Assembly (NCBI GenBank): GCA_021773555.1
Contig: JAJFKA010000113.1
Coordinates: 47,619 to 111,618, forward strand
Source of the DNA: Gammaproteobacteria bacterium
Lineage (GTDB): Bacteria > Pseudomonadota > Gammaproteobacteria > Pseudomonadales > Azotimanducaceae
Direction of reading: 5' to 3'
DNA length: 64,000 nt
The position numbers were made by a program, and so were the translations under genes. How positions within the stretch are numbered: the stretch's first letter is position 1; every line of letters begins with the position of its first letter. This document shows positions 15,480 through 27,421 of the stretch, in pieces. The notes beneath the pieces were generated by a model that worked only from the letters and a program-made list of their open reading frames with translations, did no database searches and had not been told where the DNA came from.

Positions 15480-18400
15480 ATGAATAATAAGAGAATTGAT
15501 GGCAGGCTGGGATTTCCCGAAAGCCACGGGCTTTACGATCCGGCCAACGAAAAAGATTCCTGTGGAGTAGGCTTCGTCGCGCACATAAAAGGTGTCGCGA
15601 GTCATGAGATATTGCAGGACGCCTATCATGTGAATTCTCGTATGGACCATCGGGGTGGCTGCGGGTTTGAGGAAAACACTGGCGATGGAGCCGGCATCCT
15701 GACTTCAATGCCACACTCCTTTTTCAAGAAGATTTCAGACATGCTCGGTATTGAATTGCCAGCGCCGGGAAGATATGCCGTGGGTAACCTGTTCCTTCCG
15801 CAACTGGAAAGCGAACGTGTTGTGTGCCGTGAGGTCATACAGCGGATTATCTTTGAAGAAGGTCAGATTTTTCTGGGTTTCCGCGCTGTGCCCACAGACC
15901 CGGACAAAGCAGATGTCGGACCAGCCGCGAGGGCGGCCATGCCGGAAATAGAACAGCTGTTCGTCGCGTCCGGTATTGATGCTGGCACAACTGATCCTGA
16001 AGGCGCATTCGATCGTGCCCTTTACATTATCCGCAAGCGCATGATGGAAGAACTGCGCCGAAACTCTGAGCTGACGCAACCTCAGATGCTGTATGCCTGC
16101 AGCCTGTCTCCGAAGGTAATTGTTTTCAAAGGCATGCTGACCCCAGGCCAGCTCTTTCCTTTTTACTGTGATCTTGAAGACGAGCGCTACGAGAGCCATC
16201 TGGCTATGGTGCATTCACGCTTCAGCACCAATACATTCCCCTCCTGGGATCGGGCGCAACCCAATCGGTACATGAGTCATAACGGCGAAATCAACACCCT
16301 GCGAGGCAACAAGAATATGATGACGGCTCGCCAGGGTGTCGTTTCCTCGGAGCTTTTTGGCGACGACCTCAGTAAGTTGTTCCCTATTGTCGAACCGGAC
16401 TTCTCTGATTCCGGGACATTTGACAACGTACTTGAGTTCCTGCTGCTCTCCGGCAGATCGCTGCCTGAAGCTGTGATGATGATGATCCCTGAGGCCTGGC
16501 AATCAGACGACAACATGCCTGCCAGTAAAAAAGCCTTCTACGAATTTCATTCAGCATTGATGGAACCCTGGGACGGACCCGCCTCGATCGTTTTCACCGA
16601 CGGCAACGCAATCGGCGCCGTGCTCGACCGGAATGGTCTCCGCCCGAGCCGGTATTATGTTACCCACGACGACAAGGTCATCATGGCGTCTGAAGTCGGC
16701 GTACTGCCGGTCGCCCCGGAAAATGTCAAAATTAAAGGCAGACTGCAACCCGGAAAAATGTTCCTGATTGACTTTAAAGCCGGTCGGCTGATTCCTGACG
16801 AGGAGCTGAAACATGAGATTGCGGCCAGGCGCCCCTATGCAGACTGGTTAGCCAACCAGAAACTGGAATTGGCGGAAATTCCCAATTCAGAGGATGACCA
16901 CGGCTTCGTTTCCGACACCCTGCTGCCGCGTATGCAGGCCTTTGGTTACACCGTTGAAACCATGCAATTCATGCTTTTACCAATGGTTACCGAGGCTCGG
17001 GATCCGCTGGGCTCAATGGGCAATGATTCAGCACTGGCCTGCCTTTCTGATAAATCACGCATGACCTACGACTATTTCAAACAGTTGTTTGCCCAGATTA
17101 CCAATCCCGCGATCGACTCAATTCGCGAGGAGGTCGTCATGTCGCTCGCCTGCTTTATCGGGCCTGAAGGCAATCTGCTTGAAACCAGCGAAGCACATGC
17201 CCATCGACTACACCTCGACCATCCAATCCTGACCAACCGGGAACTGTCGACGCTCAAAAACATGGATCATCGGGGCTGGCGCAGTTGCCTGATTGATATA
17301 ACTTTTGAGCGCAGCGAAGGCATTGATGCTATGCGCCGTGCACTTGATGATATCTGCGCACAGGCGTCGACCGCCATCGAGCAAGGCTATTCCCTGATCA
17401 TACTGTCCGACAGAAAAATCTCCCGGAGCCGCGTTGCCCTGGGATCCCTGATCGCCTGTGGCGCAGTACATCATCATCTGGTCGCAAGACATGAACGAAC
17501 GAGAATCGGCATCGTACTCGAGACCGGTGAAGCTCGTGAGGTCCACCAGCACTGTCTGCTCATTGGTTACGGTGCGGATGCCATCAATCCTTATCTGGCT
17601 TTCGAAGCGCTTCAGCAGGCACAGATTGATGGCTTGTTGGGCAGTGACTACGACAATCCCGACGCTATTGTCCAGGCCTATCGCAAGGCGGTTGCCAAGG
17701 GAATTTTGAAGGTCATGGCAAAAATGGGAATTTCGACGCTGCAAAGCTATAAGGGCGCACAGATATTCGAGGCCGTCGGTCTGGCTGATGAGATCATCGA
17801 GAAGTGTTTTGTCGGCACACCCAGTCGAGTGCAGGGTGTCAATTTTGAGGTGTTGTATCAGGAAATGCTGCAACGACATGAGCTGGGCTACCCGGCCCGA
17901 CCCACCAACCTGATTCCTGTGTTACCCAATCCGGGTGATTTTCACTGGAGAAACGGTGGCGATACCCACATGTGGGATCCAACCAGCATTGCCAATCTGC
18001 AGGTCGCTGCGCGCACCAATGATCGCGATGCCTATTGGGAATTTTCCAGACACGCAAACGAGCAGGCCGCTGGCCGGGCGACATTGCGCGGTTTGTTCAA
18101 ATTCAAGGAAGGATCAAAGGTCGAGCTGAACGAGGTGGAAGCAGCCTCAGAAATAGTCAAACGATTTTGTACAGGGGCGATGAGCTTCGGAAGCATTTCT
18201 GCCGAAAGCCATGAAGCACTCGCGATCGCCATGAATCGGCTTGGCGGTAAGTCCAACACAGGTGAAGGTGGTGAAGACCCCATTCGTTTCGAAACCATGG
18301 CCAATGGCAATTCGAAAAGGTCTGCGATCAAGCAGGTAGCATCCGGCCGCTTTGGCGTCACGATCTGGTACCTGGCCAATGCTGACGAACTTCAAATCAA

Positions 18401-20063
18401 AATCGTCCAGGGTGCCAAGCCAGGAGAAGGAGGCGAACTTCCGGGACCAAAAGTTGACAAGACCATCGCCCGCATCCGACATTCGACGCCCGGCGTCGGG
18501 CTGATCAGTCCACCGCCACATCACGATATCTATTCCATCGAGGATATTGCGCAACTGATTCATGACTTGAAAAACAGCAACCCCGCCGCCCGGATCAGCG
18601 TTAAGCTCGGCTCCGAAATCGGCGTTGGTACAATTGCCGCAGGTGTTACCAAAGCCAAGGCGGATCACATTGTCATCGCGGGTCACGATGGGGGAACAGG
18701 CGCATCCCCCCTGACTTCCATCAAGCATGCCGGGTTGCCCTGGGAACTGGGTCTGGCGGAGACGCATCAGACCCTGGTGATGAACAATCTTCGTTCACGC
18801 GTTGTCGTGCAAACCGACGGACAGATAAAAACTGGTCGCGATGTCGCCATTGCGGCTTTGTTGGGTGCAGAGGAATTTGGTTTCGCGACCGCGCCGCTTG
18901 TGACTCTGGGTTGTATTATGATGCGTAAATGTCACCTGAACACCTGCCCGGTTGGAATCGCGACTCAGGACCCCGAGCTTCGCGCAAAATTTTCCGGCAG
19001 TCCGGAGCATGTGGTCAACTACCTGTTTATGGTTGCAGAAGAACTCCGGCTTATCATGGCAGACCTCGGATTCCGAAAAGTCAATGAGATGATCGGTCGT
19101 GTCGATATGCTCGACACTAATAAAGCCATCAAACACTGGAAGTCCAGTGGGCTCGATCTTACGGGTATTCTCACACCCGCAAAGATTGTTTATGAAGGCA
19201 CCGAGGTTTATCAGACCCGGGCCCAGGATCACGGTCTCGATGCCGCGCTGGACAATGAGATTATTCGCCAGGCGCAACCGGCCATCAAGCGAGGAGAGAA
19301 AGTTAACATCGAATTGCCGATCGTGAACACCAACAGGGTTGTCGGCACGATGTTGTCCCATGAAGTCGCCAGGGCAACCAATGGCGCATTGCTTGACGAT
19401 GACACAATACATATCAAACTCAACGGGTCTGCTGGTCAAAGCCTGGGCGCATGGCTCGCGTCTGGAATCACCCTTGAAGTAGAAGGCGATGCCAACGACT
19501 ATGTAGGCAAAGGTTTATCTGGTGGCAAGATCATCATCTATCCACCAAAACAAAGTTCATTTGCCGCCGAGGAAAACATTCTAATCGGAAATGTCGTTCT
19601 TTACGGTGCCACGTCCGGCGAAGCTTACTTTCGTGGTATCGCGGCAGAAAGATTCTGTGTCAGAAACAGTGGCGCAACCGCCGTCATCGAAGGTATTGGC
19701 GATCATGGCTGCGAATACATGACCGGTGGACGAGTAGTCGTTCTCGGCCCTACTGGCAGGAATTTTGGCGCTGGTATGAGCGGTGGTATCGCTTATGTAT
19801 GGGACAAGAACAAGGATTTCGAGAAGCTTTGCAACACGGAGACTTTTCTCCTGGAAAGCGTACAGTCCGATACCGACATTATCGAGCTTAAATCCATGAT
19901 CGAAAAACACGCAAGATTCACGGATTCAACCGTCGCCAAACACATTCTCAGCAACTGGTCTGCAGAGCTCAGCAACTTCGTCAAGGTTATGCCAACCGAT
20001 TACAAGCGCGTACTTAACGAGTTGGCAACAGAGCAAACGCTCGCCACAGCCGTTGGATCTTAG
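15480..20063 (+). CDS. gltB: Glutamate synthase (NADPH) large subunit
   Basis: A 1527-residue class II glutamine amidotransferase and FMN/3Fe-4S synthase. After a 27-residue propeptide the nucleophile Cys28 begins [11 protein letters not shown]. The glutaminase domain contains [12 protein letters not shown] and [11 protein letters not shown]. The FMN barrel carries [23 protein letters not shown] and [11 protein letters not shown], and the iron-sulfur cysteines are in [15 protein letters not shown]. The C-terminal GXGXG beta-helix is present ([17 protein letters not shown]). It makes two glutamates from glutamine and 2-oxoglutarate together with GltD. ATG 15480 is preferred over an upstream GTG at 15450 because AGAGAG precedes it and propeptide length fits. 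Confidence 0.98.
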   Translation: MNNKRIDGRLGFPESHGLYDPANEKDSCGVGFVAHIKGVASHEILQDAYHVNSRMDHRGGCGFEENTGDGAGILTSMPHSFFKKISDMLGIELPAPGRYAVGNLFLPQLESERVVCREVIQRIIFEEGQIFLGFRAVPTDPDKADVGPAARAAMPEIEQLFVASGIDAGTTDPEGAFDRALYIIRKRMMEELRRNSELTQPQMLYACSLSPKVIVFKGMLTPGQLFPFYCDLEDERYESHLAMVHSRFSTNTFPSWDRAQPNRYMSHNGEINTLRGNKNMMTARQGVVSSELFGDDLSKLFPIVEPDFSDSGTFDNVLEFLLLSGRSLPEAVMMMIPEAWQSDDNMPASKKAFYEFHSALMEPWDGPASIVFTDGNAIGAVLDRNGLRPSRYYVTHDDKVIMASEVGVLPVAPENVKIKGRLQPGKMFLIDFKAGRLIPDEELKHEIAARRPYADWLANQKLELAEIPNSEDDHGFVSDTLLPRMQAFGYTVETMQFMLLPMVTEARDPLGSMGNDSALACLSDKSRMTYDYFKQLFAQITNPAIDSIREEVVMSLACFIGPEGNLLETSEAHAHRLHLDHPILTNRELSTLKNMDHRGWRSCLIDITFERSEGIDAMRRALDDICAQASTAIEQGYSLIILSDRKISRSRVALGSLIACGAVHHHLVARHERTRIGIVLETGEAREVHQHCLLIGYGADAINPYLAFEALQQAQIDGLLGSDYDNPDAIVQAYRKAVAKGILKVMAKMGISTLQSYKGAQIFEAVGLADEIIEKCFVGTPSRVQGVNFEVLYQEMLQRHELGYPARPTNLIPVLPNPGDFHWRNGGDTHMWDPTSIANLQVAARTNDRDAYWEFSRHANEQAAGRATLRGLFKFKEGSKVELNEVEAASEIVKRFCTGAMSFGSISAESHEALAIAMNRLGGKSNTGEGGEDPIRFETMANGNSKRSAIKQVASGRFGVTIWYLANADELQIKIVQGAKPGEGGELPGPKVDKTIARIRHSTPGVGLISPPPHHDIYSIEDIAQLIHDLKNSNPAARISVKLGSEIGVGTIAAGVTKAKADHIVIAGHDGGTGASPLTSIKHAGLPWELGLAETHQTLVMNNLRSRVVVQTDGQIKTGRDVAIAALLGAEEFGFATAPLVTLGCIMMRKCHLNTCPVGIATQDPELRAKFSGSPEHVVNYLFMVAEELRLIMADLGFRKVNEMIGRVDMLDTNKAIKHWKSSGLDLTGILTPAKIVYEGTEVYQTRAQDHGLDAALDNEIIRQAQPAIKRGEKVNIELPIVNTNRVVGTMLSHEVARATNGALLDDDTIHIKLNGSAGQSLGAWLASGITLEVEGDANDYVGKGLSGGKIIIYPPKQSSFAAEENILIGNVVLYGATSGEAYFRGIAAERFCVRNSGATAVIEGIGDHGCEYMTGGRVVVLGPTGRNFGAGMSGGIAYVWDKNKDFEKLCNTETFLLESVQSDTDIIELKSMIEKHARFTDSTVAKHILSNWSAELSNFVKVMPTDYKRVLNELATEQTLATAVGS

Positions 20064-20073
20064 GGAACACGAA

Positions 20074-21513
20074 ATGGGAAAACCCACAGGTTTCAAGGAG
20101 TTTGAGCGAGAGGTCGAGCCGTATCGCGACGCTTCCGAGCGCCTCATTGATTTTCAGGAAATCTACACCACGCATGATACACAACACCTGCAAACACAGG
20201 GTGCACGGTGTATGGATTGTGGTGTGCCATTCTGCCAGTCCAACGATGGTTGTCCGGTTTATAATCTGATTCCCGAGTGGAATGATCTGATCTACAACGG
20301 TCGCTGGCGTGATGCCCTGGACCGGCTGCATAAAACCAACAATTTTCCAGAGTTTACCGGCAGGGTCTGCCCGGCGCCCTGCGAAGGTGCCTGTGTACTC
20401 GGGATCACGAATCCTCCCGTTGCGATCAAGAATATCGAGTGTGCGATCGTTGATCGCGGCTTCGATGAGGGCTGGGTCGTTGCGGCGCCACCTGCCAGGC
20501 GAACAGGCAAATCCGTTGCGGTGGTTGGCTCTGGTCCAGCCGGATTGGCAGCAGCCGCACAGCTCAACCAGGCGGGACACAAAGTGACTGTCTATGAGAA
20601 GGCGGATCGCCCTGGTGGACTGCTTATGTATGGCATTCCGAATATGAAACTCGATAAGGGAATTGTCGAGCGACGTGTTAAGTTGCTGCGTGACGAAGGC
20701 GTCGAGTTTGAACTTAACGCCGACGTTGGTAATACGGTTGATGTTCAGCAACTGATTGCCGAAAACGATGCACTGCTGCTGGCCACCGGTGCACTGGTTG
20801 CGCGAGACCTGCCTATTCCGGGACGCGATGGTCCGGGCGTGCACCTGGCAATGGAATTTCTGACTGCGAATACCAGGAGCCTGCTCGATTCAAATCACGA
20901 GGACGGGCAATATATTTCTGCTAAAGACAAATCCGTTATCGTCATTGGGGGTGGTGATACCGGGACCGACTGTATCGGCACCGCGCTTCGCCATGGTTGT
21001 AAATCTCTGGTTAATTTCGAACTGTTACCTAAACCACCGCTGGACCGGGCAGCCAATAATCCATGGCCACTTTGGCCACGCATTTACCGCGTTGATTACG
21101 GTCACGCAGAAGCGGCGCAAAAACACGGTAATGATCCACGAGTCTTCTCGGTGATGAGTGTTGAGTTCCTGCGCGATGAATCTGGCCACCTTAAGGGTGT
21201 CGTGACCATCGACGTGGACGATCAGCTCCAGCAAATTCCCGGTTCTGAGAAGACCTGGGAAGCAGATCTGATTTTCCTGTCTATGGGATTTATTCAGCCT
21301 GAACACTACATTAATGAGTCTCTTGGTATGGACCTGGATGACCGAGGTAACTTCCAGGCAGATAAAGTAAATTATCGTACCAGTGTACCCCGGGTTTATG
21401 CCGCCGCTGATTGTCGGCGCGGTCAGGATCTGGTGGTCAGGGCAATTAATGAGGGTCGTGAAGTCGCCCGGGAAATTGACCGGGACCTGATGGGGTCGAC
21501 ACAGCTACCCTGA
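20074..21513 (+). CDS. gltD: Glutamate synthase (NADPH) small subunit
   Basis: A 479-residue flavoprotein that passes electrons from NADPH to GltB. N-terminal cysteine clusters for 4Fe-4S are CMDCGVPFC and [14 protein letters not shown]. The FAD Rossmann motif is [15 protein letters not shown], the NADPH motif is [19 protein letters not shown], and the C-terminal FAD block is [15 protein letters not shown]. The start is ATG 20074, with AGGGA at 20062-20066; it follows the gltB stop by 10 bases. A strong terminator closes the operon. Confidence 0.97.
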   Translation: MGKPTGFKEFEREVEPYRDASERLIDFQEIYTTHDTQHLQTQGARCMDCGVPFCQSNDGCPVYNLIPEWNDLIYNGRWRDALDRLHKTNNFPEFTGRVCPAPCEGACVLGITNPPVAIKNIECAIVDRGFDEGWVVAAPPARRTGKSVAVVGSGPAGLAAAAQLNQAGHKVTVYEKADRPGGLLMYGIPNMKLDKGIVERRVKLLRDEGVEFELNADVGNTVDVQQLIAENDALLLATGALVARDLPIPGRDGPGVHLAMEFLTANTRSLLDSNHEDGQYISAKDKSVIVIGGGDTGTDCIGTALRHGCKSLVNFELLPKPPLDRAANNPWPLWPRIYRVDYGHAEAAQKHGNDPRVFSVMSVEFLRDESGHLKGVVTIDVDDQLQQIPGSEKTWEADLIFLSMGFIQPEHYINESLGMDLDDRGNFQADKVNYRTSVPRVYAAADCRRGQDLVVRAINEGREVAREIDRDLMGSTQLP

Positions 21514-21523
21514 AAAAAGTAAC

Positions 21524-21554
21524 GAAAAAAAACGGCGCATGCGCCGTTTTTTTG
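21524..21554. terminator. Rho-independent terminator downstream of gltD (bidirectional)
   Basis: A run of A residues, the palindrome ACGGCGCATGCGCCGT at 21532-21547, then a T-run to 21553. It can stop gltBD transcription and also transcription from the convergent lipoprotein gene that ends at 21570. Confidence 0.9.
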
Positions 21555-21569
21555 TTTTGGAGCTAAACC

Positions 21570-24500
21570 CTAATGGGTACAGGTAAACGATAATTGAGAG
21601 ACGATGCCTTTATTGGTCGTCGCCGTGATTGTCACTGCAGCACTACCCGAAGTGGGATTCGTGTTCTCCGCCAGAGAGATAAACGTTTGGGTAAAGTTTC
21701 CGGTGTTCGAGTCTGTCAACGAACCCCCGGGAGAGTTCGAAATCAGACAACCACCATCGCCGGAATTGACAGCAATCTGGGAGCCCGTCGAGAGGCGCCC
21801 ATTGAACTGATCCGAGATATCCACGACGACACCACTATAGCGCGACGTAAGTGATACGGTTTCACCAATTCCCTGTCTAACCTGAGTGTCCCCAGAGCCG
21901 ACATTAAATGGGTTACCAGCAGTGTATACCGTCACGCCGTCATTGGCAGTCACTGACTGGTTCGCTGTAAACGTGTTGGTGGGACCACCGGCAATATTCA
22001 CGCTCGAGATGAATTCACCTGTACTCGCTTCACGAAGGCTGAAGAAGGCACTGGAATCCGAGATCACGATTGTGATATCACGGCGAATGTTGATCAGATC
22101 CCGGGTACAGTATTGCTCGGTCGCCTGATCGCAGGGGTCACTACCGTTATTACACGTATCGGTGCGACTACTGATGGCAGCCGGACAGAGCGTACCGTTG
22201 TAAATACCGTTACCGGCATTGAACAACCCGTCCAGATCCTTGAGGTTGTTAGTGGCATCATTATCACCAAAATCAATAAACTCCTCCTCGTCGCCACCCA
22301 CCTGATAACACAGGCTCTCGGTAATCGGCGGAGTGGTCAGCGGAGACTGCGGCCCGTAACAGGTAGCGACCGTGGCATTCCGGGATGCGTCATTCGGTGT
22401 CGCCGGATTTCCATTACCAAAAACATCATCCTCGTTGATGTCATGAAACGCTTCGGGGAGGTCGACGAAGGACTCGTTGAAATCGTATTGGCCATTACCG
22501 TTGGTGTCGACGAAACTTTCCTCACCCTGGGCGAACGCCAGGATAGTCGATCGGCCACCGTATAATTGACCCAGTCCACCACGATACCCGGCTGTAACTG
22601 TCGAGGGACTGCGCGACGCGGCTCGGCACGGGACACCCGTACGGGCGACAAACGGGGTCGTTGCTGAACCCGGACTTGCACCAATCGCGGGTGTCGTCGG
22701 ACTGTTCAAGCCATCACCGGCACCCACTTCGTCGAGGTACTTACGTGTGTACGTGATACGTAGGTTAAGGGCACCGGAGCACGCTCCGGTAATACACTCG
22801 ATGCCATCGGCAGCCACCGTGTAATCCGTGTTTTCAACCAGGCGCACGTCGCCTGTAGTCTCGACACGCAAAATGGATTGTGGAACATAGTCCGTGGTCG
22901 CATCAGTGGCCGGTACCGTCGCAACAGCAACTGTCTCATCGATAATCAAGGCAGTCGGGCAACTGTCGGTAAACAGATTGCGTAACACCGAATTAGGATT
23001 CGTTGGCGCGCGCGGTTCCTGGGATTGCAACGTGACGGAGCACGCGCCACTCACAGTGTTGCAGGAAGACTGAATCGATCCATACTCTGTCCTGAACTGC
23101 ACGGTGGTGCCGTTGGGTACAGGGTTATTGAATGCATCCGCCAGTCTCACCGTGATACCGGAAGTCGTGCCATCAAATATCTCACCTTCTATATTCAGGC
23201 CTGACGAGGAGATGGAGAAACTGTTCTGGTCTGGAACACCGGTATTCACCGACAGACCATCAGAGAGCGTCTCCAGAGTGAAGTCTTCCGGGTCATCGGT
23301 ATCCCCGTCGCTGTTGCCATCAACAATGACACTCGCGCGTACCCGCACGGTTGTTGGGATCAAGCCGGCATTCACCGTGGCAGTCGCCTTACCTTCAGCA
23401 CCAGTCAATCCGGTTAACGAAACCAGTGACAAGCCACCTACATTAGTTGTTAACTCAAAGCTCACGGTGGCATCTTCGACAAATCCACCCTGGACATCCA
23501 GAACCTGGAAAATCACGCTGGCGCTGCTGGTGCCGGTTCCTTTTATCTGGATATTCTGGGGATTGACAGAATCGAACCTGATTGAGCCGATGGTTGCCGT
23601 CAGCACGTTGATCGTGCCTCTCGCAATCAGTCCAGCACTGGATTCCGTCGCGGTGATTTCATCAGCACCGACGCAACCAGTCGCAAGATAAGTCGCGGTG
23701 ACCACGCCCTGGCTGTTTGAGGACAGAGTTTCAGAGATCTCAGCAAGTGTCGGCGTTTGTCCACCGCAAACTGTGCTGAATGCAATTTGAATATTTGGTA
23801 CGACGACCTGGTTAGCATCTACTACAACCAACGATACGGTCGAGGTGCCACCGGCAGATAGTGGTGACGTTGATATCGACAGAATACCGGGAGTGAAGGT
23901 CGTCCCGGTCGAGCAATCAGTGGGTCCGGTACCGCCTGTACAGGTACCAATTTGCAATCCGTCCACGCCGACGTCGAATTGTACGACCTCGGTAGTATCT
24001 CCAACCGTGACAGATACGGTGCCACTTCCAAAGGTCGCCCCTGCGGCGAGACTGACTGTGATCTGACCGTTGGAGTCCGTAATGGCCGTTGCAGTCGAAG
24101 CCGGTGTACTGCCGTTAATGCTCACTGTTCCAAGCGTCGTGGTCACAATCGCAGTCCGGTTAGGCAGGTTAGTGCCGGCGTCATCTTCAACCGTGACCCC
24201 GATGGTAGCGGATTCCGATGAGGTAATGATGTTGCTGCCATTACCCGGCGTCGCGTCGTTAAAGATTAATCCGATAACGATAACCGCATCCCCGGCGTTG
24301 CCCAGTGTTGAAAAATTCAGGCTGCTGGTGTTAAAGGTACTCGTGCCAATTACCACCGCGGCAGTTGCGGTTGCAGCGCCTGGTTCAGAACCTGCCGTTA
24401 ACGCGACACTCGCCAAACCGTTGCTGTTGGTTAGCGCCGTTCCGTTGGCTGGAAACAAGTCACCGACCTCGCCAATGGAAAACCTGACCACCGTATTCGG

Positions 24501-25790
24501 TGCAGGCGAACTATCTGCCTGGGTAACGGTCGCAAACAATATCCCCGGCGTCGCTGCATCAATAGACAACTCCCCGGCATCAGTCAGATCACCATCCGTA
24601 TCCAAACCGATAACGATTGAAAGATTGCTGGAACCCTCACCGGTAAATGGTTCATCACCATCCGTCTCAAAGGTAATCACATTGTCAGCGTCGGAGTTTG
24701 CGGTAAATCCGCCAACACTGGTGCTTGCTGTAATCTGTCCAAATCCCTGCGCGGTACCCGCGAGCAACGACGTAGTAGCCTCGCCGCTTACGTTGGTAAT
24801 ATTGCTCATGCGACTCAATCTGCCATCCCCGGTTAGCGCGAAATTGACTACCGCCCCCTGGACAAGCGCATTAAAACGGTCACGCACCGTCGCGGTGACG
24901 ACCACCGGGCTGGCACTGGTGACTGCTCCGGCAACCGGGGTACTGGCTGTTGGCCCTGGTGCTACTCCACCAGGTACAGTCAGGACCACTGACGGCACAC
25001 TGTCACCAAGCGAGATGAAAACAACGTTATCTGCCTGTAATGACTGCCCACCAACCGTAATGGTTGCTGCAAGCTGTCCGGAACCAGGAACCGTGCCAGC
25101 AAGCACACTGACACTCGCCGTATTACCGCTGATAAAGGTCGCATTGGTCGGCAACTCACCGTTACTCACGGTAAATTCAACCAGCGCACCATCGGTATTG
25201 GTTGTGCCACCGGATGTGTCCGTCAGTGTTACTGTGGCGGTGCCTGCGTTACTTCTGGAAATCGTCTGCGTGGTGTTCGGGGTCGTCAGCGCCAGAGTGA
25301 CTGTGAAGTTAGCAGAACCGACGTTGTTTCCGAGACCATCAGTCTGGAAACCGACAGCGTCACCGGTAACCGCAACACCATCGACACTCGACTCTGCCGA
25401 GACTGTACCGGCTCCGGCCTGGGTACCAGCACCCAGGGTAATTGTCGCAACACCGGATGAATCTGTCAGCGCCGTGCCGCTCGCGGGAGATAGCTGACCG
25501 ATTGAGGAATTAAATGTTATGACTGCACCCGATACGGCATCACCGGCAGAATTTGCGAAAACAGCGCGCACGGTAATACTTTCATTGCCGTTAACCTGGG
25601 TTGCAGCGGCACCGGCACCGTCCACCAACGACAATGTCAGAGTGGGTGCAGGAGGCGGCGCTGTGGTACCTGAACCACCACCTGTGCCACCAACTCCACT
25701 ACTGGACCCGCCACTACCGCCGCCACAAGCACTTAACAACCCGGTAAAAACGAGAATGAAAATTGTTTTTGGGAGAAACCCTTGAGTCAT
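21570..25790 (-). CDS. Large surface lipoprotein with bacterial Ig-like (Big_1/invasin-type) repeats
   Basis: A 1406-residue protein. The signal peptide ends in a lipobox (LLSACGGG), followed by a Gly/Ser linker (residues about 22-42). From about 45 to 900 there are repeated domains of roughly 100 residues with the Big_1 pattern: V..A.V....G.PV.G..V.F....G......G.T...G.A...L.AG. A Cys-bearing central region and an aspartate-rich stretch near 1130 (DTNGNGQYDFNE, then DINEDD) look like calcium-binding loops. The C-terminus is a further beta-rich domain ending FTCTH. There is no membrane-barrel domain, so it is probably anchored by lipid and may act in adhesion or as a surface stalk. TAGGAGA ahead of the ATG supports the start. 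Confidence 0.8.
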   Translation of the reverse strand: MTQGFLPKTIFILVFTGLLSACGGGSGGSSSGVGGTGGGSGTTAPPPAPTLTLSLVDGAGAAATQVNGNESITVRAVFANSAGDAVSGAVITFNSSIGQLSPASGTALTDSSGVATITLGAGTQAGAGTVSAESSVDGVAVTGDAVGFQTDGLGNNVGSANFTVTLALTTPNTTQTISRSNAGTATVTLTDTSGGTTNTDGALVEFTVSNGELPTNATFISGNTASVSVLAGTVPGSGQLAATITVGGQSLQADNVVFISLGDSVPSVVLTVPGGVAPGPTASTPVAGAVTSASPVVVTATVRDRFNALVQGAVVNFALTGDGRLSRMSNITNVSGEATTSLLAGTAQGFGQITASTSVGGFTANSDADNVITFETDGDEPFTGEGSSNLSIVIGLDTDGDLTDAGELSIDAATPGILFATVTQADSSPAPNTVVRFSIGEVGDLFPANGTALTNSNGLASVALTAGSEPGAATATAAVVIGTSTFNTSSLNFSTLGNAGDAVIVIGLIFNDATPGNGSNIITSSESATIGVTVEDDAGTNLPNRTAIVTTTLGTVSINGSTPASTATAITDSNGQITVSLAAGATFGSGTVSVTVGDTTEVVQFDVGVDGLQIGTCTGGTGPTDCSTGTTFTPGILSISTSPLSAGGTSTVSLVVVDANQVVVPNIQIAFSTVCGGQTPTLAEISETLSSNSQGVVTATYLATGCVGADEITATESSAGLIARGTINVLTATIGSIRFDSVNPQNIQIKGTGTSSASVIFQVLDVQGGFVEDATVSFELTTNVGGLSLVSLTGLTGAEGKATATVNAGLIPTTVRVRASVIVDGNSDGDTDDPEDFTLETLSDGLSVNTGVPDQNSFSISSSGLNIEGEIFDGTTSGITVRLADAFNNPVPNGTTVQFRTEYGSIQSSCNTVSGACSVTLQSQEPRAPTNPNSVLRNLFTDSCPTALIIDETVAVATVPATDATTDYVPQSILRVETTGDVRLVENTDYTVAADGIECITGACSGALNLRITYTRKYLDEVGAGDGLNSPTTPAIGASPGSATTPFVARTGVPCRAASRSPSTVTAGYRGGLGQLYGGRSTILAFAQGEESFVDTNGNGQYDFNESFVDLPEAFHDINEDDVFGNGNPATPNDASRNATVATCYGPQSPLTTPPITESLCYQVGGDEEEFIDFGDNDATNNLKDLDGLFNAGNGIYNGTLCPAAISSRTDTCNNGSDPCDQATEQYCTRDLINIRRDITIVISDSSAFFSLREASTGEFISSVNIAGGPTNTFTANQSVTANDGVTVYTAGNPFNVGSGDTQVRQGIGETVSLTSRYSGVVVDISDQFNGRLSTGSQIAVNSGDGGCLISNSPGGSLTDSNTGNFTQTFISLAENTNPTSGSAAVTITATTNKGIVSQLSFTCTH

Positions 25791-26119
25791 TATTGTCTCC
25801 TACAGATACTCATGGCAGGTCTTGTTGTGCCTGCTCCAACTAACTCAGAACCTTAAAAGAATAGTCTCTAAATATCAATAAAAATCATGTTCTTAACTAC
25901 CTTAGTTGCGATTCAACGTGAACAAGTAGACGTAACCCGCCACACGCTTTTTTGCCATTATTGCTGAATACACCGCCAGAACACCTTGCCGAACTGACTA
26001 GCGGTAATAAACGGTGCGCATCCGGTCACGGGAATATCTATTAATGGAATAAGAGAGCCTCATTTATTGATCTTTCTGCATATCAACCTCGATGTGGCGC
26101 TGAGACGCACCTGATCCTC
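25791..26119. other. Intergenic region between the Ig-repeat lipoprotein gene and aroB
   Basis: These 329 bp separate two genes on the minus strand. The left end carries the Shine-Dalgarno of the lipoprotein gene and a weak GCAGG/CCTGC inverted pair at 25815-25834. The rest is AT-rich and probably contains its promoter. A CTGAGA/TCTCAG pair at 26100-26123 straddles the aroB stop but has no T-run, so it is not a convincing terminator. No gene is seen. Confidence 0.4.
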
Positions 26120-27211
26120 TCAGAGTTCACACAGGCCGTCCCGCCGCTCCAGTGTGTCATGCAACAGTGACAGTTCTACACCGTCAACCACCTGCGCGCA
26201 GCCGAGTGACTCGAGGAGTACAAATCGAATGCCCTGATCATTCGCTTTCTTATCGACTCGCATCAATTCGATCATTTGCGCCGCCGAGAGATCTGCCGGT
26301 GGACAGACAGGCAAGTTGAAGTCTGATATCAGCTGCCTGATGCGCGAAGCGATGTCCTGTGTGATCAATCCAAGCCGCATGGATAGATCGGCGGCCATGA
26401 CCATACCTGTCGCAACTGCTTCGCCGTGCAGCCATTTGCCATAGCCTTGATGGTTTTCAATCGCATGACCAAAAGTGTGGCCGAAATTCAGATGGGCGCG
26501 GATACCGAGTTCCTTTTCGTCCCTGGAAACGATAGCGGCTTTGATCTCACAACTGCGTTTGACCGCATAGCCGATCAACTCATCGTCGAGGGCAAGCAGT
26601 GCTTCGACATTCTCTTCAAGCCAGGCAAAGTAATTCGCATCTGCCAATGCCCCATGCTTGATCACTTCCGCAAATCCCGCAGCCAGTTCTCTGGGCGGCA
26701 GGCTTTTCAGTGTGTCGGTATCAATATAGACCGCCTGAGGCTGGTGAAACGCCCCGATCATGTTCTTTCCCATCGGGTGATTGACCGCCGTTTTCCCGCC
26801 TACCGAGGAGTCGACCTGTGCGAGTAAGGTCGTTGGGATCTGAATGAATTCTACTCCCCGCTGATAAGTAGCCGCTGCAAAACCTGCGGTATCGCCAACA
26901 ACCCCGCCTCCGAGCGCGACGATGGTCGTGCTACGGTTGTGCTTGTTTTCCAGCAGTCCGGTATAGATCAGGTTAAGTGTCTCAAGCGTCTTATATTGCT
27001 CTCCATCGGCCAATAGGAGGGACGTTACGTTAAGCCCTTCGAGACTGGCCAGCAGGGTTTCCAGGTAAAGGGCGGCAACAGTTTCGTTGCTCACCACAAA
27101 AACTTTTTCACCCTTGATGGTAGAGCGTAACAGTTGCGCGTTGTTCAGTAGCCCGGCGCCGATGTGTATGGCGTAGGTGTGCTCGCCAAGGTCAAGATCC
27201 ACAGTTTCCAC
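26120..27211 (-). CDS. aroB: 3-dehydroquinate synthase
   Basis: A 363-residue NAD- and zinc-dependent enzyme of the second shikimate step. Conserved blocks are present: [62 protein letters not shown], the zinc-binding [12 protein letters not shown] and [13 protein letters not shown]. Length is normal. It follows aroK on the same strand, but the gap is 210 bp, wider than usual for this pair; the gap holds a GTTGTTGGCAACAAC palindrome near 27235 and no gene. Confidence 0.97.
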   Translation of the reverse strand: METVDLDLGEHTYAIHIGAGLLNNAQLLRSTIKGEKVFVVSNETVAALYLETLLASLEGLNVTSLLLADGEQYKTLETLNLIYTGLLENKHNRSTTIVALGGGVVGDTAGFAAATYQRGVEFIQIPTTLLAQVDSSVGGKTAVNHPMGKNMIGAFHQPQAVYIDTDTLKSLPPRELAAGFAEVIKHGALADANYFAWLEENVEALLALDDELIGYAVKRSCEIKAAIVSRDEKELGIRAHLNFGHTFGHAIENHQGYGKWLHGEAVATGMVMAADLSMRLGLITQDIASRIRQLISDFNLPVCPPADLSAAQMIELMRVDKKANDQGIRFVLLESLGCAQVVDGVELSLLHDTLERRDGLCEL

Positions 27212-27421
27212 GACTATTAACCTTCACTCATTCGTTGTTGTTGGCAACAACCATTTATGGTCGCATGCCTTACCGTTTGCTTGATGAATTGCTTGTTTAT
27301 CGTCCTGCATTTCCCGTGCCCTTATTCCTGAAACTTTCCAGCATCGAATCCGGTTTCGGAGCACCGTGTTTTTCCCAGAGAAGATGACCGTCCACGCCCA
27401 ACGTTACGTGCTGCAACCAGA

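Noticed and set aside
24070..25497. A 475-codon open frame on the plus strand opposite the Ig-repeat lipoprotein gene
   Set aside because: It is antisense to a coherent repeat protein and is rich in Val, Pro, Ser and Thr from mirrored GGT/ACC codons. It has no family motif and arises from the repetitive composition.
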